DNA from: Acidimicrobiales bacterium
GTDB lineage: Bacteria; Actinomycetota; Acidimicrobiia; Acidimicrobiales; Aldehydirespiratoraceae
Direction: 5' to 3'
Assembly: GCA_029246685.1 (NCBI GenBank)
Contig: JAQWMR010000018.1
Span: 62,001 to 126,000 of the forward strand
DNA: 64,000 nt
Position 1 is the stretch's first letter. Every line of letters starts with the position of its first letter. Of the stretch, positions 33,415 through 44,332 are shown in pieces. A program made the translations under genes and the position numbers. A model generated the notes under the pieces. It ran no database searches. It saw nothing but the letters and a program-made list of their open reading frames with translations, and was not told where the DNA came from.

Positions 33415-35057
33415 ACGAAGCCTCGCCCGCGGCCGCCCGCTGGAATCTGCGAAGCGTCCCGCCCGAACTCGTGGCCCGCTACAAAGCCGACGGCTGGTGG
33501 ACCGATGACACGCTTGGCTCGATCGTTGCCGCGGGCCTCGCCGAACTCGGAAACCAGCGGTTCGCCGTCCACTCCACAACGCGCCCTTTCGACGGCACCT
33601 TCGCCGAGATCGACCGTGCGGCTCGTTCCTTCGCCGCGACCCTCCAGGCCGACGGCGTGGGGCCCGGCGACGTGGTCGTCTTCCAACTTCCGAATTGGGT
33701 CGAGGCCGCCATCACGTTCTGGGGCGCCGCCTACCTCGGGGCCACCGTTGTGCCGATCGTGCACTTCTACGGACCGAAAGAGGTCGGCTACATCCTCGAC
33801 GTCATCGACCCGGCGGTGATCGTGACACCGTCGTCGTTCGGGCCGATCGATTTTCTCGCAAACTTCGAACCGCTCGTGAAGGAAGGACAACGCTGGTTTG
33901 CGCTGTCGCAGGACGGCACTGAACTCCCCGCCAACGCGCGACCGTTCGAGTCCCTGCTCGACGCCGAGCCGTTGAACGAGCCACTGCCGGCCGATCCCGA
34001 CAGTCCCGCGGTCATTGCGTTCACCTCGGGCACCACGAGCAATCCGAAGGGGGTGATCCACACCCATCGCACGATCCTGTGCGAGACACGCCAGCTCGAC
34101 AGCATGTATCCGGGTGGTGGCCCACCGCCCATCACCGGCGCCCCGGTCGGCCATTTCATCGGCATGGCCAACGCACTCCTCATCTCGCTGCTCCGGGGTC
34201 AGGAGGTGCACCTCGTCGATGTATGGGATCCGGGTGCGGTTCTCGCCGTGATGAAGAAGGAGCAGCTGAGCATGGGGGGCGGCGCCACGTTCTTCTTCAC
34301 GAGCCTCCTCGACCATCCCGACTTCTCCGACGAGCACCTGGCGCTGATGCCGACCGGTGGCTTGGGCGGGTCGACGGTGCCGATTGCGGTGATGGAGCGC
34401 CTCGCCGGACTCGGGATCACCGCCTACCGTTCGTACGGCAGCACGGAGCATCCGTCGATCACCCGCAGCAGGATCGACGACCCCGAAGTGAAGCGCCACA
34501 CCACCGACGGCAATGTGCTCCCGGGCGTGGAGTTGCGGCTCGACGACGAGGGCGAGATCTCGAGCCGCGGGCCCGACCTGTGCCTCGGCTACACCGATCC
34601 CGAACTGACCGCGAAGGCGTTCGACGCCGACGGCTGGTACCGCACCGGAGACGTGGGGATCGTCGACGACGACGGCTTCCTGACCATCACCGATCGGGTC
34701 TCCGACATCATCATCCGGGGCGGCGAGAATGTCAGCGCCCAGGAAGTGGAGGAGCAACTGATGGGACTCGCCGGCGTCGCCGAGGTGTGCGTGGTCGCCG
34801 CGCCCGACGACAAGTTCGGAGAACACGCCGCCGCCGTGCTGCGGATGCTCCCCGACGTGGCCGGTCCGACGCTCGCCACCGTCCGCGAACACCTGGCCGA
34901 TGTGGGCCTGGCCAAGCAGAAGTGGCCGGAGTCGATCCATCAAGTCGGCGACTTCCCCCGCACGCCGTCAGGCAAGGTCCAGAAGTTCCACCTCCGCAAC
35001 CAGATCCGAGCGGGAGTCCTCGAAAACCAAATCGGAAAGGCCGAACATGCGCGATAG
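33411..35057 (+). CDS. AMP-dependent acyl-CoA synthetase/ligase
   Basis: 548 residues: P-loop VIAFTSGTTSNPKGVIHTH, YRSYGSTEHPSITRS, YRTGDVGIVDDDGFLTITDR, IIRGGENVSAQEVEEQLMG, and catalytic Lys in FPRTPSGKVQKF. The sequence resembles medium-chain or cyclohexane-carboxylate-type ligases in general layout. ATG overlaps the previous stop by 4 nt, and its own 3' end overlaps the substrate-binding lipoprotein gene by 11 nt. This links uptake of a compound to its CoA activation. Confidence 0.93.
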   Translation: MNEASPAAARWNLRSVPPELVARYKADGWWTDDTLGSIVAAGLAELGNQRFAVHSTTRPFDGTFAEIDRAARSFAATLQADGVGPGDVVVFQLPNWVEAAITFWGAAYLGATVVPIVHFYGPKEVGYILDVIDPAVIVTPSSFGPIDFLANFEPLVKEGQRWFALSQDGTELPANARPFESLLDAEPLNEPLPADPDSPAVIAFTSGTTSNPKGVIHTHRTILCETRQLDSMYPGGGPPPITGAPVGHFIGMANALLISLLRGQEVHLVDVWDPGAVLAVMKKEQLSMGGGATFFFTSLLDHPDFSDEHLALMPTGGLGGSTVPIAVMERLAGLGITAYRSYGSTEHPSITRSRIDDPEVKRHTTDGNVLPGVELRLDDEGEISSRGPDLCLGYTDPELTAKAFDADGWYRTGDVGIVDDDGFLTITDRVSDIIIRGGENVSAQEVEEQLMGLAGVAEVCVVAAPDDKFGEHAAAVLRMLPDVAGPTLATVREHLADVGLAKQKWPESIHQVGDFPRTPSGKVQKFHLRNQIRAGVLENQIGKAEHAR

Positions 35058-36441
35058 ACGATCACTTCGACGGTTCATCCTCATCGCGGCGGTGTTCGCC
35101 ACGCTTGCGTCCGGATGCTCGGACGACACCGAGTCGACAGCTGAGGTGGCAACGAGCTCGACTCAACCGCCTCCGACGACGACCGCCGAGCCGGTCAATG
35201 ATGCGCCCACGACCACGAGCGCGGAGGACGAGCAGAACTTCGCAAGCTTTCGGGGGGTGACGGAAGACTCGATAAAGGTCGGAGTGACCGTCCCCGACTT
35301 CGACGCGCTCCAGGCCGCGGGATTGCCGAACTACCAGGGCGACAACCGGATCGCGTTCCAGGCATTCTTCGACCAGATCAACGATGCCGGCGGAATCCAC
35401 GGCCGCATGATCGAACCGGTCTATGCCGACTTCAGCTTCGTGGACGCAGCCAGTCAGGACACGGCGTGCAGCGAACTGGCCGAGGACGCAGAGGTGTTCA
35501 TCGTCCTCTTCGGCCTGCTCGCCGACAGCAACCTCTGCTTCACCGAGCTCAACGAGACCATGGTGATGACGTTCTCGTATCAGACGATCGCCGCCCGATC
35601 ACGCTCCGGCGACACCCTCTGGCTCCAAGAGGAAGCGGCCGACGAGGCCGAAGTTGACATCCTCGGGTCAGCGGTAGCCGGCGCGGGACATCTCGAAGGC
35701 GCGACCGTCGGGATCCTGGCCAGCGCTGCGACCGGCGGACTCGTCGTCGGCGAAGCGCTCGAGCAGACGCTCTCCCGTCACGGGCACGAGTCGACTATCT
35801 ACCTCGCCGAAGACACCGCGGGCGACGGGACTGCCCGCGACGCGATGATCCAACGCCTCGCTCAGCGAATGGCGGCCGACGGGGTGGACTTCCTCTTCAA
35901 CCTGGGCGGAGGCGGCACATGGACCGAGGATCTCGCCGACGCCGGATTCCATCCGCCCCGCACCGCGTACCTCGTCCTCAACACCGACACCGAAGCAGCC
36001 AGCGACAAGACGCTGCTCGCCGGAGGTCTGGCCGTCGGCTCGGTGACCCCCGATGACGTCTGGGCGGACCCGGAATTCCAGGAGATCTGCATTGCACCGA
36101 TTCTCGCGGCGTACCCCGAACTCACCGAGGAGTTCAGCTATCTCCCCGACTCCGACCAACAGGCGACCGGAGAGCGAAACTGGCTCACTCAGACCCGGAG
36201 CGCCTGTAACCAAACGAGGCTGCTGACACAGCTGGGAGAGATCGCCGGGGCCGACCTGACGAACGATTCGTTCCGCGCCGCACTCGACGAACTCGGACCG
36301 GTCGAGTTGCTCGGCTACGGCCAGGCGAGCTTCACCAGCGCCGGGAAGTGGGACGGACTCGACGAGTTCTATCTCCAGGAGTACGACGTCGAGACCGACT
36401 CCCTCCAGATCATCGGCGACGCCATCGTCGTCGACCGATAG
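35047..36441 (+). CDS. Substrate-binding lipoprotein, LivK-type periplasmic binding fold I
   Basis: 464 residues. Basic N-terminus, hydrophobic stretch FILIAAVFATLASGC with lipobox LASGC, then a Thr/Ser/Pro-rich tether (TSSTQPPPTTTAEP). The type I binding fold begins at SIKVGVTVPDFDALQAAGLP, with GDNRIAFQAFFDQINDAGGI and HGRMIEPVYADF typical of branched-chain amino-acid/amide/aromatic-acid receptors. ATG 35047 follows GGAAAGG. No permease or ATPase genes are adjacent, so transport would depend on components elsewhere, or the protein only senses or binds. A near-identical C-terminus is encoded at the right window edge. Confidence 0.9.
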   Translation: MRDRRSLRRFILIAAVFATLASGCSDDTESTAEVATSSTQPPPTTTAEPVNDAPTTTSAEDEQNFASFRGVTEDSIKVGVTVPDFDALQAAGLPNYQGDNRIAFQAFFDQINDAGGIHGRMIEPVYADFSFVDAASQDTACSELAEDAEVFIVLFGLLADSNLCFTELNETMVMTFSYQTIAARSRSGDTLWLQEEAADEAEVDILGSAVAGAGHLEGATVGILASAATGGLVVGEALEQTLSRHGHESTIYLAEDTAGDGTARDAMIQRLAQRMAADGVDFLFNLGGGGTWTEDLADAGFHPPRTAYLVLNTDTEAASDKTLLAGGLAVGSVTPDDVWADPEFQEICIAPILAAYPELTEEFSYLPDSDQQATGERNWLTQTRSACNQTRLLTQLGEIAGADLTNDSFRAALDELGPVELLGYGQASFTSAGKWDGLDEFYLQEYDVETDSLQIIGDAIVVDR

Positions 36442-36460
36442 CGCAACCGGCGCGGGCGGT

Positions 36461-37678
36461 TCAACCGAGGGTGAGTTCGCGGGCGTTTTCGACCATGATC
36501 CGACGCTGATCCTTCAGCGAAAAACCCTCCACCTTGGCGAAGAAGTCGCGTGGGTGGCCCATCCCTTCAGCGTGCGGCCAGTCGGAGCCGAACAGGATCC
36601 GCTCCACCGGCACGTGCGTCGCGAGATCGGCCACATCGTCCTCGACAAACGGCGCCACCCAGCAGTTGTCGTAGAACTGGTCGACCGGGTTCTCTTTGAA
36701 CATGCCCGGGTTCTGCCCGTGCAACACCTGAAGACCGTGGAGCAGATCACCCACCCACGTGCCCCCGTTTTCGATGAACGCGACGCGCACGCCGGGGTGG
36801 CGTTCGAAGAGCTTGTCGGCCACGAGGACAGCAGCGAAGTCGTGGACCAGCCGGTGCTTCATGAGCATCGAGACAAGGGTCGACGCTGCGGCATCGCCCA
36901 TGCCCGTCGTCACGCTTCCTCGCCCCCACTCGTCGGCGACCGCCTCCTGCACCTTTACGTAGCCGTCCTCGAAACCGGCATGGGGGGCGATGACGACACG
37001 GGCCTCGGCCACACGGGCCCAGAACGGATCGAAAGCCGGATCGGCCGGTGACCGAGTGCCATCGCGTGTGAAGACCGGCCCGTTGCGGATCGACACGACG
37101 CGAGCGCCCCGGTCGATGCACCATTCGAGCTCCGCGACCGCACCGTCCACGTCGGAGAGCGTGAGGAACGGCACGCCGAAGATGCGGTCGGCGTAGGCGA
37201 AGCCCCAGTCCTCTTCGATCCAGCGGTTGAAGGCCCCGAGGATGTGGATCGACGCCTCGATGTCGGGCTGCATCGGCCCCTCCATGCACACACCTTGGGA
37301 GGGGAACATCCAGCAGGCCTCGACGCCTTGCTCATCCATGGTCGCCAGCCGAGCGTCACGGTCGAACCACTCGGGATGGGCAGTGGGGTCCATACATTTC
37401 AGCTCGTCGCCGAGGCGGGCCTTGTCACTCGTGCCCGCGAAGTAGTCGTAGAGGGCGCCGGGTCGTGGCCGCGGATGGATGTCGCCCGGGCCGGGCAGGA
37501 TCGGGTGGACCCGTCCGTTGTCGAGCAGGTAGTTGAGTTTGCCATCACCGTTGACATCGACGAGTCGCACACCACGATCAGCAAAGGCCGGGTCGCGGTG
37601 CCGGGTCAGCGCGTCGGTGGCTTCCCAGTAGTGGTTGTCGGCGTCGAAGATCGTGGTGATCTGATCGCTGGTGTTCAT
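36461..37678 (-). CDS. Amidohydrolase family 2 protein
   Basis: 405 residues. ATG 37678 has GGGAGAAG upstream and is 11 nt beyond the previous gene's stop. Motifs are IFDADNHYWEATDALTRHRD (Asp-x-His), VVIAPHAGFEDGYVKVQEAV (middle His) and LFGSDWPHAEGMGHP (Asp). It shares the DADNH(Y/M)xE and T-R-H layout with the copy at 55302, its closest relative here. It is the last gene of the long minus-strand run and converges with the substrate-binding protein gene. Confidence 0.91.
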   Translation of the reverse strand: MNTSDQITTIFDADNHYWEATDALTRHRDPAFADRGVRLVDVNGDGKLNYLLDNGRVHPILPGPGDIHPRPRPGALYDYFAGTSDKARLGDELKCMDPTAHPEWFDRDARLATMDEQGVEACWMFPSQGVCMEGPMQPDIEASIHILGAFNRWIEEDWGFAYADRIFGVPFLTLSDVDGAVAELEWCIDRGARVVSIRNGPVFTRDGTRSPADPAFDPFWARVAEARVVIAPHAGFEDGYVKVQEAVADEWGRGSVTTGMGDAAASTLVSMLMKHRLVHDFAAVLVADKLFERHPGVRVAFIENGGTWVGDLLHGLQVLHGQNPGMFKENPVDQFYDNCWVAPFVEDDVADLATHVPVERILFGSDWPHAEGMGHPRDFFAKVEGFSLKDQRRIMVENARELTLG

Positions 37679-37689
37679 GGTCTTCTCCC

Positions 37690-39414
37690 TCAGTCGGTCC
37701 CGTGACGGAGCAGCAGTCCGGGGGTCGCCTGCGTGCATTCACCGTCGATGAATGTGGTCTGACCGTTGACGATGATGCGGTCGTAGCCGATCGCCTTCTG
37801 GATCAGCCTCCACTCCCCCGCCGGATAGTCCCACACTCGCTCCTGGGGTCCGCTGTCGACGGTCTCGGGGTCGTAGACGATGATGTCGGCCGGCAGGCCC
37901 TCACGGAGATACCCACGATCCCTCAATCCGGCCGCCTGGGCCGGATAGGCGGAGAGCCGCCAATGTGCCTCCTCGAGCGACATGATCTCGTGCTCGCGGA
38001 TCCAGTAGCCGAGCAACTCACTCGGATAGCGAGCGGTCGTGACGAACTTCGTGTGGGCGCCACCGTCACTGATGCCGGGGAGCGCCATTGTCGACGTCGC
38101 GATCTCCTTCATGGCCTCGGGAGGCGTAATGAGCATCGGCGTCGCGAAACCGACCATCAATGCTCCGGCGACGGCCACATCGAGCATCGCGTCGACCGGA
38201 TGCTTCCCTTCTCGATCGGCGATCTCACCGATCGTGAAACCCTCGTAGGTCTCCTTGAGTCGCTGCGCGTCAGGCGCATCACTCGAGATCCAGTGGACCT
38301 TGATCTCCGATTGCGGATAGCCGGCCCCGAACAGCCCGCCGCGATCGTCGTGGATCTGCTTCATCGCCACCCGTCGCTCCGGGTCGGCGAGCTTGACCCG
38401 CTTCTCCTCGACCGTGCCCAGGAGAGCCTCCTTCCAGCAGGGAATGGCGTCGAGCAGGTTGTACTCCTCGAAGGTGAATTCGGAGGCGAAGTTCGTCGTG
38501 AGCGCCTGGGCGTAGACGCGCACTCCCTCGTCTTCGTTGAGTTCCTTCAGCCGCTGGAGTGCTTCCCCGTGCGAGGTCCGTGCAGAACCGTGTTGGTTCA
38601 GCGCTCCGTCGGCCAGCAGCGCGTTCCAGATGTTGGGTCGACCGCTCTCGCGGGCGATCAGCGCCGCCGTCTCGAGTTCCCCCGTGATCTGCGTCGTTCC
38701 CCGGCCCACCTCGCGCAGCGCGTGGGAGAAGGCCAGCACCTCGTTCTCCGGCATGAGGTCGGTCACCATCGGTGTGCCGTCATGGTCGAGCTGCACGTTG
38801 CCGACGTCGCCGGCAATCTGCACGCTCCAGCCACAGGCCCCGGCTTCCATCCCCTCGATGAGCAGCTCACACATCTGCTCGAGTTCGGCTTCGGTCACCC
38901 GGCGATCCTTGGCCTCGTCGATGCCCACTACATATCCGTAGAGCGGCGCCAGCGGGACGAACGTCATCACGTTGACGCCCTTGGGGGCACGGTCGACGCT
39001 GTCGAGGAATTCCGGGAAGGTCTCCCAGTCCCAGGGCATCCCCTCTCTCATCGTGGCCAGCGGCACGGCTTCGTTGCGTGACAGCGACAGCATCGCCCGG
39101 TCCTGGTCCTCGGGTTTGCAAGGCGCGAATCCGAATCCGCAGTTGCCGATGACCACGCTGGTCACGCCGTGCCAGCCCGACATCGTGCACCACGGGTCCC
39201 AGAAGAGCTGGCTGTCGTAGTGGGTGTGGAGATCGACCACGCCGGGTGCGACTATCCGGCCGGTGGCGTCGACCACCTCCGTGCCGTCGGCCGCGTCGAT
39301 GCGGCCGATCTGTGCGATCCGGCCGTCGACGATGCCGACGTCGGCTCGATAGCGCGGCGTCTGCAATCCGTCGATGACGGTGCCACCCTTGATGATCAGG
39401 TCGTAGCGAGGCAT
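37690..39414 (-). CDS. Amidohydrolase family 3, N-acyl-D-amino-acid deacylase-like
   Basis: 574 residues with the composite urease-fold layout: N-terminal beta-sandwich strand YDLIIKGGTVIDGLQTPRYR, metal motif GVVDLHTHYDSQLFWDP (His-x-His), GCGWSVQIAGD, and C-terminal SDGGAHTKFVTTARYP with closing strand DIIVYDPETVDSGP. The usual metal-bridging Cys/Lys cannot be assigned with certainty. Close relatives cleave N-acyl-D-amino acids, but in catabolic clusters the substrate is often an unknown amide or cyclic imide. ATG 39414 is preferred (AAGGGA, 9 nt) over GTG 39432, which overlaps the upstream gene's 3' end. Confidence 0.88.
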   Translation of the reverse strand: MPRYDLIIKGGTVIDGLQTPRYRADVGIVDGRIAQIGRIDAADGTEVVDATGRIVAPGVVDLHTHYDSQLFWDPWCTMSGWHGVTSVVIGNCGFGFAPCKPEDQDRAMLSLSRNEAVPLATMREGMPWDWETFPEFLDSVDRAPKGVNVMTFVPLAPLYGYVVGIDEAKDRRVTEAELEQMCELLIEGMEAGACGWSVQIAGDVGNVQLDHDGTPMVTDLMPENEVLAFSHALREVGRGTTQITGELETAALIARESGRPNIWNALLADGALNQHGSARTSHGEALQRLKELNEDEGVRVYAQALTTNFASEFTFEEYNLLDAIPCWKEALLGTVEEKRVKLADPERRVAMKQIHDDRGGLFGAGYPQSEIKVHWISSDAPDAQRLKETYEGFTIGEIADREGKHPVDAMLDVAVAGALMVGFATPMLITPPEAMKEIATSTMALPGISDGGAHTKFVTTARYPSELLGYWIREHEIMSLEEAHWRLSAYPAQAAGLRDRGYLREGLPADIIVYDPETVDSGPQERVWDYPAGEWRLIQKAIGYDRIIVNGQTTFIDGECTQATPGLLLRHGTD

Positions 39415-39428
39415 GGCTGTGGTTCCCT

Positions 39429-40933
<1,505 letters not shown>

Positions 40934-40934
<1 letters not shown>

Positions 40935-41578
40935 CAGCTCGCGCCGCCGAGCGACGCGAGGCAGAACCGCCACAGGTCATCGCCCAGTGTGGGGTCGGGT
41001 CCGTCCACGAACGAATGATGATGGTGCACCGACATCACGAGCTGGCCGATAAACCAGGCATCGCGATCGGGGTCGGCCGAGCACAACGTGCCAGCCTCGC
41101 ACCCGGCCCGGATCTCGGTCGCGACCAGATCGGCATACGGCCTCGTGGCGGCGGAGATCTCGTCGGGGAAGAGCTTGGCGAGGCGCCAGTGCTCCGATGC
41201 AATGAACCGGCCCGGCGCGTTGCCGGGCGTCGCGAGAGGCCCCGCAACGGCGAGCACGATCGATCGCAGCCGATCGACCGGGTTCTCGAACTCATCTGCC
41301 TGCGCCGCGAACTCTTCACAAGCCGAGGCGATCATGTCCTCGATCACGGCGAGCAGGAGCTCGTCCTTCCCGCCGAAGTAGCGGTAGAAGGTCTGTAGGG
41401 CGACCCCGGCCTCCTTCACCAACTCCTGGGTGGTGAACTCCTCGGCGCCGCCGGTGATCAGTCGCTGGGCCGCCTCCACGATCAGCTGGGCCTGTTCGAT
41501 GCTGCGCTCGCGGGAGCGCTGAACCCGCGGCGATCGATCGGCAGCCCGATCCGCCCAGGAGACAGCGGCGTCGCTCAT
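40934..41578 (-). CDS. TetR-family transcriptional regulator
   Basis: 214 residues, ATG 41578 with AAGGAA. The helix-turn-helix domain runs ~22-75: AQLIVEAAQRLITGGAEEFT, TQELVKEAGVALQTFYRYFG and GKDELLLAVIEDM. The C-terminal domain has SVHHHHSFVDGPDP, a His cluster that could line the ligand pocket. It sits inside a long minus-strand run between an F420-type reductase and a lipoprotein hydrolase, not at its head. Its target may be the CGTTCTACC-type repeats at 47051 and 49990, but nothing in the sequence ties them directly. Confidence 0.93.
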
Positions 41579-41630
41579 TTCCTTGCCCTCTTGGCCTTGG
41601 GGCCGGGGCGGGCGGCCCCCGCTTCACTCA
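41576..41630 (-). repeat. 55-bp intergenic element, copy 1
   Basis: This exact stop-to-start spacer matches the spacer at 48701-48755 at 46 of 55 positions without gaps, by my count. On the transcribed strand it contains GGGGGCCGCCCG followed by CCCCGGCCCC, able to form a GC-rich hairpin, and ends in the next gene's ribosome site. It may be a duplicated control element or a remnant of gene shuffling. Confidence 0.7.
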
Positions 41631-42071
41631 CGACGCGGCGAGCGGTGTCAGTACGACGACGGGAATCTCGCGCTCGGTTCGCGACTGGTAGACCTCGTAA
41701 TTCGGCCACTGTTCGTTGACCGCGGCCCACAGGGCCGGCTTCTCCTCGGCGGTGGCCGTGTGGGCCTCCACGTCGATCACGTCGCCCTTGATCTGCACGC
41801 GGGCGGCGGCGTTGGCCTCGAGGTTGAGATACCACTGCGGATGCATCGGCGCGCCACCCATCGATGCGACCACGAGATAGTTGCCCTCGTGGGCGGCGAA
41901 GATCAGTGGCGATGTCCGCCCCAGACCGCTCTTGCGGCCGGTGGTGGTGAGCAACAACGCTGTTGCGCCGTTCCAGAGGTAGCCCTCCTCGCCGTCGGTC
42001 TCGCGGTAACGCTGCACGTGCTCTTCACCGAGCAGCATGATGTCAGGGGCCGTGTAGCCGTCTTCAGCCAT
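41628..42071 (-). CDS. F420-type nitroreductase/DDN-family protein
   Basis: 147 residues, split-barrel deazaflavin-dependent nitroreductase (DDN/DUF385) family. The signature TTTGRKSGLGRTSPLIFAAH, then GNYLVVASMGGAPMHPQWYL and NLEANAAARVQIKG, is standard. ATG 42071 follows GGAGGAGAT and overlaps the P450 3' end by 8 nt; a longer frame upstream is antisense-like coding of the P450. Relatives reduce quinones, enones or nitro groups with F420H2. Next to a P450 and SDR it could reduce an enone. Confidence 0.9.
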   Translation of the reverse strand: MAEDGYTAPDIMLLGEEHVQRYRETDGEEGYLWNGATALLLTTTGRKSGLGRTSPLIFAAHEGNYLVVASMGGAPMHPQWYLNLEANAAARVQIKGDVIDVEAHTATAEEKPALWAAVNEQWPNYEVYQSRTEREIPVVVLTPLAAS

Positions 42072-43344
42072 TTTGATCTCCTCCATTTTCGGTGGGCGGG
42101 TCGAACACCACCGGGATCTCGCTGGCCGCTCGTTCGTAGAGACCAATGAGCTCCGGCGCGGGCCGGTCGGGGTCGAGACGCAGACCGGGCAGTCGATCGA
42201 GCAGCGCATTGATGCCGGTGGTCATTTCGAGGCGGGCGAGATGCATGCCGAGGCACACATGGGCACCGCCACCGAAGCCGAGCGACGGCTTCAGCTGGCG
42301 ATGAATGTCGAATTCGTCGGGGTCGTCCCAGCGAGCAGGGTCGCGGTTTGCCGCACCCAAGCACATGTGCATGACCGCCCCCTTGGGGATCGACACGCCG
42401 CCGAGCTCGGTGTCTTCGGTGACCCATCGAGAGAACATCGGGTCGGTCGGCTCCCACCGCAACGACTCCTCGATGAGCGGCTTGATCTTCGAGCGATCGG
42501 CTCGTACTTCTTCGAGCAACTCCGGCCGGGTCAGGAGCGTCGCAATCGCGATGCCCATCTGCTTCCACGTGGTGCCGGAGCCGGCGAGCAGCAACAAGAC
42601 CGCGAACGAGTGGATCTCGTCATCGGAGAGCCGGTGGACACTGCCGTCGTCGCCGGCGAGCTCCGCCTCGACCAGCACGCTGATGAGGTCGTCGAGTGGC
42701 TGCTCACGTCGCGCCGCGAGGATCGGTGCGAGAAAGTCGCTCATCCACTCGGCGTCGTGAAGGTTGCTCCGCACGTCGAGAGCCTGATCGACCGCGATGC
42801 CGAAGCTTCCGGTGATCGTGAGCACAGGTATCGATGCACAGAAGTCGACATTGAGCTCGGCCGCACCGTCGTCGAGGAAGAAGTCGATGAGCATGTTGGC
42901 CGAGGAGTCGACCCATTTGTCGAGCCACCAATGCATCTTTGCGGGAACGAAGGACGGCTGGACGAGGTTGCGGTACCGCCGGTGCGGCGCGCCACCCATC
43001 ATCAGCATGCTGGCCTCGTGACCGACGGGGGCGTCCGGCTGGTCGACGGCCTGCGGAGAGGAGGCATAGATCGTGTCGTTTCGATAGACCTGATCGATGG
43101 TCTCGAAACTGAAGGCCGAGAAGTGGGGCCGGTCAGGCTCGGGCAAGCCATGGAAGATCGCCGGGCCATCGTGTCCGATCAGGTCGTGAACGGTGCCTTC
43201 CTGCACGGCGGCGCGCTCACGCAGTTCTCGGAACGACGCGTGGAGGTCGCCGGCGTAGCCGCCGCCTGTGAATTCGAAGACCGGGCTGCGAATGTCGAAG
43301 AGTTCTCTGATGCGGTCGCGGTCGAGGGCGTCGATGGAGGTCAT
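42064..43344 (-). CDS. Cytochrome P450
   Basis: A 426-residue P450. I-helix LLLAGSGTTWKQ, EESLRWEPTD (ExxR) and heme loop FGGGAHVCLGMHLARLEMTT. The N-terminal part has an unusual start (DALDRDRIRELFDIRSPVFE) and an aromatic F-G region (KMHWWLDKWVD). It is 2 nt from the SDR and in the same run as a ferredoxin gene two positions upstream, the only ferredoxin in the window, which makes that its likely electron donor. It differs from the other four P450s in the I-helix (GSGTT rather than G-x-E-T-T). Confidence 0.95.
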   Translation of the reverse strand: MTSIDALDRDRIRELFDIRSPVFEFTGGGYAGDLHASFRELRERAAVQEGTVHDLIGHDGPAIFHGLPEPDRPHFSAFSFETIDQVYRNDTIYASSPQAVDQPDAPVGHEASMLMMGGAPHRRYRNLVQPSFVPAKMHWWLDKWVDSSANMLIDFFLDDGAAELNVDFCASIPVLTITGSFGIAVDQALDVRSNLHDAEWMSDFLAPILAARREQPLDDLISVLVEAELAGDDGSVHRLSDDEIHSFAVLLLLAGSGTTWKQMGIAIATLLTRPELLEEVRADRSKIKPLIEESLRWEPTDPMFSRWVTEDTELGGVSIPKGAVMHMCLGAANRDPARWDDPDEFDIHRQLKPSLGFGGGAHVCLGMHLARLEMTTGINALLDRLPGLRLDPDRPAPELIGLYERAASEIPVVFDPPTENGGDQNG

Positions 43345-43345
43345 C

Positions 43346-44125
43346 TCACTTCGCCACGTATCCGCCGTCGACCGGCACGAGGATGCCGGTGAGGTTCATC
43401 GCTCGATCGGAGCAGAGGAAGACGGCGGCCTCGGCGCAGTCCTCTGCGGTGATCGCACGACCGAGCGGATGCGTGGCCGCTACCGATGCCTCGATGGGGT
43501 CGAGCTGATCAGCCGGAAGGTCCATGCCCCCGGCCGCCATGAACCCGGTGCGGGGCATCGCCGCCGGGCAGATCGCGTTCACCCGCACACCGTGGGGGGC
43601 AGCCTCGACCGCGACCGCCTTGGTGAGCTGGTGCACTGCGCCTTTGGTGGCGCCATACACCGTCCCACCCCAGCCCACGAGACCGGCGACCGACCCGGTG
43701 TTGAGGACCACGCCACCCCCGCCCTGTGCCTTGAATTGCACGACGGCGTGCTTGCATCCGAAGAAGACCCCGCCGACGTTGACGGCGAACAGACGCTCGA
43801 AGTCCGCCGCAGTGTGGTCTTCGAGCTGAGCGCCGAGCCGAGGGGTAGGGATGCCGACATTGTTGTAGAGGACGTCGAGGCTTCCGAAGTGCTCGACGGC
43901 GGCCGCGATCATCGCCTCGACCTGGTCCTCTTGCGACACGTCGACCGCGTGGGCAACGGCGGTGCCACCGGCAGCCTCGACGAGAGCAGCGGTCTCGGCC
44001 GCCGAGTCGGCGTTGAGATCTGCGGACAGGACCTTCGCTCCCTCCTCGGCGAAACGGAGAGCCGACGCCCGTCCGACTCCGGATCCGGCACCGGTGATGA
44101 TGGCGTTCTTACCCTCAAGCAGCAT
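43346..44125 (-). CDS. Short-chain dehydrogenase/reductase
   Basis: 259 residues of classical SDR. TGAGSGVGRA (~10-19), ADLNAD after strand 2 (NAD-type Asp), NNVG, catalytic Ser in NTGSVAG, and YGATK. ATG 44125 follows GGAGAAGG, which itself encodes the end of the ferredoxin gene. Flanked by P450 and ferredoxin in one transcript, it probably oxidises the alcohol the P450 makes, with the aldehyde dehydrogenase upstream taking the product further if it is primary. Confidence 0.93.
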   Translation of the reverse strand: MLLEGKNAIITGAGSGVGRASALRFAEEGAKVLSADLNADSAAETAALVEAAGGTAVAHAVDVSQEDQVEAMIAAAVEHFGSLDVLYNNVGIPTPRLGAQLEDHTAADFERLFAVNVGGVFFGCKHAVVQFKAQGGGGVVLNTGSVAGLVGWGGTVYGATKGAVHQLTKAVAVEAAPHGVRVNAICPAAMPRTGFMAAGGMDLPADQLDPIEASVAATHPLGRAITAEDCAEAAVFLCSDRAMNLTGILVPVDGGYVAK

Positions 44126-44127
44126 GC

Positions 44128-44331
44128 TCAACCTTCTCCTTCGTTCAGGATCAATGCCCTCGTCGGGCAGGACTCCACGGCGATCCGGACCGTCTCCAGA
44201 TCATTGCCCGGCGCATCAACCACAACAGCCTTCGACTCGGCGTCGTGCTCGAATGTCTCACCCGCGTAGACGAGACACATCCCACTGCCGATGCAGGCAT
44301 CTCGATCGACGGTCACGGTCCAGGTGCTCAC
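44128..44331 (-). CDS. 3Fe-4S-type ferredoxin
   Basis: 67 residues, GTG start in TGATGTG overlap context with the amidohydrolase stop. Cys pattern: CIGSGMC (two Cys, with Gly/Ser where a fourth ligand would be) and a later CP (SCPTRALIL), giving three Cys and so a [3Fe-4S] cluster. Acidic, as usual for P450 redox partners. It should carry electrons to the P450 at 42064 and possibly to the other P450s; no ferredoxin reductase is encoded in the window. Confidence 0.93.
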   Translation of the reverse strand: MSTWTVTVDRDACIGSGMCLVYAGETFEHDAESKAVVVDAPGNDLETVRIAVESCPTRALILNEGEG

Positions 44332-44332
44332 A